The notes beneath the pieces are model-generated. The model had not been told where the DNA came from, did no database searches, and saw only the letters and a program-made list of their open reading frames with translations. From Berkiella sp964496435 (GTDB lineage: Bacteria; Pseudomonadota; Gammaproteobacteria; Berkiellales; Berkiellaceae), in contig CAZBZP010000018.1 of assembly GCA_964496435.1 (NCBI GenBank), forward strand, positions 1 to 64,000: a DNA stretch of 64,000 bases, written 5' to 3'. Below are positions 61,549-64,000 of this stretch, piece after piece. Both the position numbers and the translations under genes were made by a program. Every line of letters starts with the position of its first letter. The first letter of the stretch is position 1.

Positions 61549-64000
61549 ACAGGAAAGTAAGCAAAAATTAGTATTAGTGGATGGCTCATCCTATTTGTTT
61601 CGTGCTTATCATGCACTACCCCCTTTAACCAATTCCAAAGGCGTGCCAACAGGTGCTGCTTATGGTGTGATTAATATGTTGCGCAAGTTGATAGCCCAAG
61701 AAAATCCGCAATTTGTGGGCGTTATCTTCGATACCAAATCTAAAAATTTTCGTCATGCGCTGTACCCCGCTTATAAAGCCAATCGCCCTGAAATGCCTGA
61801 AGAATTACGTGTTCAAATTGAACCTTTGCATAACATTATTCGCGCCATGGGTTATCCCTTAATCGCCATTGAGGGCTTTGAAGCAGATGATGTTATAGCA
61901 ACCTTAGCCCATAACGCAGCAGATGCTGGGATGGTAACTGTTATCTCAACGGGCGATAAAGATTTGGCCCAATTAGTTGATGAAAACACAACCCTTATCA
62001 ATACCATGACAGGCACACGTCTGGATGAGCAAAGTGTCTTTGAAAAATTTGGCGTGCGCCCGACACAAATTGTAGATTATTTAACCTTAATGGGCGATCC
62101 TGTTGATAACGTACCTGGGATCCCCAAAGTTGGCCCTAAAACAGCGGTTAAATGGATACAAGAATATGGCTCACTGGATGAAGTAGTTAAGCGTGCAGAT
62201 GAAGTCAAAGGAAAGATTGGTGAAAACTTAAGGGCCCATTTAAAAGAGTTGCCCTTAGGAAAGCAGCTGGTTACCGTAAAACGTGATTTAGATCTGCCTG
62301 TTAAGCCTTCAGCGCTTTTGATGAGCACACCAGATCAAGCGCAATTAACAGCCTTGCTTGAAGACATGGAATTTAAATCTTGGCTCAAAGAATTTAAATC
62401 GCCACAAAGCCAAGGGAGCAGCTCTGCACAAACAAGCGTTATCACAGAAGAAGTAAAAGCGAACGCTCAAAAAGGTGAATATCATACTGTTTTAACAGAA
62501 GAAGCCTTCATGGCATTACATGAAAAATTATTAGCCACTAAAAGTTTTTGCATTGATACAGAAACCAATAATTTAGATCCTATGTTGGCAGAATGTGTTG
62601 GTTTGTCCGTTTCCTTAGAAGAAGGCAAGGGCTACTATATTCCCCTCGCGCATGATTATCTTGATTGTCCACAGCAGTTATCCAGAAACTGGGTTTTGGA
62701 CAAACTCAAGCCCATTCTTGAAAATCCAAAAATAGGCAAAATTGGCCAAAACATTAAATATGATATGCATATATTTGCAAGGTATCAGATCAAGTTACAA
62801 GGCATTGTAGCTGATACGATGTTGGCTTCTTATGTTCTTAATAGCATAGAACGTCACGATATGGACAGCTTGGCCTCTTCATATCTTGGTTATAAAACCA
62901 TCACATTTGAAGAAGTCGCAGGCAAAGGTGCAAAACAAGTCACTTTTGATAAAGTAAATCTTGAGATAGCAACACAATATGCTGCTGAAGATGCGGATAT
63001 CACTTTGCGATTAGATAACGTCTTTAGCAAAAAACTTTCACAAGATACAGCGCTTAATAGCGTTTATCAAGACATCGAGCTTCCACTGATTGATGTGTTA
63101 TGGCAAATGGAAGAACATGGCATAGAAGTGGATGCCAACAAGTTGCGCCAGCAAAGTGAATATATTGCAAAAGAGCTTAAATCACTAGAAGAGCAAGCCT
63201 TTGTTTTGGCAGGTGAAGAATTTAATTTAAATTCACCTAAGCAGTTACAGGCTATTTTCTTTGAAAAATTGAGTTTACCCATCATAGAGAGAACGCCGAC
63301 AGGAGCGCCATCAACAGCAGAAAGTGTTCTGCAAGAACTGAGCCATGAATATGAACTGCCTAAAATCATTTTATCCCATCGTACTTTAAGTAAATTAAAG
63401 TCTACTTATACAGATAAATTGCCAGATCAAATAAATCCCCACACCGGCAGAATACATACCTCTTATCACCAAGCTGTAGCAGCAACGGGGCGTTTGTCTT
63501 CTTCTGATCCTAATTTGCAAAATATACCTATCAGAACCGAAGAGGGGCGTAAAATCCGTCAAGCCTTTGTTGCATCCAAAGGCTGTGTTTTAGTATCTGC
63601 GGATTATTCGCAAATTGAATTAAGAATAATGGCCCACCTTTCGCAAGATGAAGGATTATTAAAAGCTTTTCGTGAAAACCATGATGTGCATCGTTATACT
63701 GCAAGCGAAGTCTTTGATGTTGCTTTAGATAAAGTCACCAATGAGCAACGTCGCAGTGCTAAGGCCATTAATTTTGGTCTCATTTATGGCATGTCAGCTT
63801 TTGGTCTTGCAAGACAGCTTGATATTGATCAAAAAGCTGCAAAAGCCTACATGGATATCTATTTTCATCGTTATCCTGGCGTGAAAAATTATATGGAAAT
63901 GATCAGAGAAAAAGCAGCCCAGCAAGGATATGTAGAAACCTTATTTGGTCGCAGATTATATTTGCCTGATATTCGTGCAAAACACATGGGCAGAAAAAAA
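61541..64000 (+). CDS. polA: DNA polymerase I, N-terminal 820 residues (cut by window edge)
   Basis: Okazaki-fragment and repair polymerase. The reading frame is open from ATG 61541 to the last base. The 5'-3' exonuclease domain has LVLVDGSSYLFRAYHALPPL and MGDPVDNVPGIPKVGPKTA. The 3'-5' exonuclease domain keeps its metal ligands (CIDTETNN, NIKYD, YAAEDADIT), so proofreading is likely active. The polymerase domain shows motif A (SADYSQIELRIMAH) and the O helix (RRSAKAINFGLIYGMSAFG). The final motif C lies beyond the window; about 100 residues are missing. It starts inside the recD2 end. Confidence 0.97.
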   Translation, partial: MSKQESKQKLVLVDGSSYLFRAYHALPPLTNSKGVPTGAAYGVINMLRKLIAQENPQFVGVIFDTKSKNFRHALYPAYKANRPEMPEELRVQIEPLHNIIRAMGYPLIAIEGFEADDVIATLAHNAADAGMVTVISTGDKDLAQLVDENTTLINTMTGTRLDEQSVFEKFGVRPTQIVDYLTLMGDPVDNVPGIPKVGPKTAVKWIQEYGSLDEVVKRADEVKGKIGENLRAHLKELPLGKQLVTVKRDLDLPVKPSALLMSTPDQAQLTALLEDMEFKSWLKEFKSPQSQGSSSAQTSVITEEVKANAQKGEYHTVLTEEAFMALHEKLLATKSFCIDTETNNLDPMLAECVGLSVSLEEGKGYYIPLAHDYLDCPQQLSRNWVLDKLKPILENPKIGKIGQNIKYDMHIFARYQIKLQGIVADTMLASYVLNSIERHDMDSLASSYLGYKTITFEEVAGKGAKQVTFDKVNLEIATQYAAEDADITLRLDNVFSKKLSQDTALNSVYQDIELPLIDVLWQMEEHGIEVDANKLRQQSEYIAKELKSLEEQAFVLAGEEFNLNSPKQLQAIFFEKLSLPIIERTPTGAPSTAESVLQELSHEYELPKIILSHRTLSKLKSTYTDKLPDQINPHTGRIHTSYHQAVAATGRLSSSDPNLQNIPIRTEEGRKIRQAFVASKGCVLVSADYSQIELRIMAHLSQDEGLLKAFRENHDVHRYTASEVFDVALDKVTNEQRRSAKAINFGLIYGMSAFGLARQLDIDQKAAKAYMDIYFHRYPGVKNYMEMIREKAAQQGYVETLFGRRLYLPDIRAKHMGRKK

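Overview
This AT-rich window covers the chromosomal replication-origin region of a gammaproteobacterium. The gene order on both sides of the origin is the ancestral gammaproteobacterial order, for example that of Pseudomonas. One side reads dnaA-dnaN-recF-gyrB, plsC-gmhB-glyS-glyQ, trkH-trkA-rsmB-fmt-def, then lysM-dprA-(smg-topA-purE)-tsaC-hemF. The other side reads rpmH-rnpA-yidD-yidC-mnmE-mnmG-rsmG-parA-parB, then atpIBEFHAGDC-glmU-glmS. A very large protein with a macrodomain-like region, built like a secreted effector, fits a host-associated Legionellales/Coxiella/Berkiella-type bacterium. That placement is inference; the partial 16S gene (1-932) would settle it.

Layout. 1-1134: 5' part of a 16S rRNA gene on the minus strand, with leader and a strong promoter. 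1184-8453 (minus): LysM protein, dprA, smg, topA, purE, tsaC, hemF. 8587-14184 (plus): def-fmt-rsmB-trkA-trkH. 14428-16837: accessory patch with an amino-acid permease, a frameshifted HTH antitoxin-like gene with twin operators, and a MazE/MazF pair. 16913-21173 (plus): glyQ-glyS-gmhB-plsC. 21301-28152 (minus): gyrB, recF, dnaN, dnaA, with three parS sites and a 780-bp gene-free stretch of decayed repeats between gyrB and recF. 28153-29228: oriC, with four perfect TTATCCACA boxes and several variants.

29316-37583 (plus): rpmH, rnpA, yidD, yidC, mnmE, mnmG, rsmG, parA, parB. 37610-38497: a HAD-like protein with a degenerate active site. 38604-45517: complete F1Fo ATP synthase operon with its own promoter and terminator. 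45626-48856: glmU and glmS. 48903-50081: SRAP (YedK-type) protein and a long HU-family protein. 50139-55060: homogentisate dioxygenase (minus), an MFS transporter and UvrD. 55396-59253: a 1285-aa probable effector. 59374-64000: RecD2 helicase overlapping polA, which runs off the window.

Functionally the window joins replication start and segregation (oriC, DnaA, clamp, gyrase, ParAB-parS), translation and membrane-protein machinery (rpmH to yidC, def-fmt, glyQS, MnmEG), energy supply (atp), envelope precursors (glmU/glmS, gmhB, plsC) and DNA repair (recF, dprA, SRAP, uvrD, recD2, polA). The least ordinary parts are the 1285-aa protein, the broken antitoxin with intact operators, the HAD-like pseudoenzyme and the repeat-filled gap next to parS.
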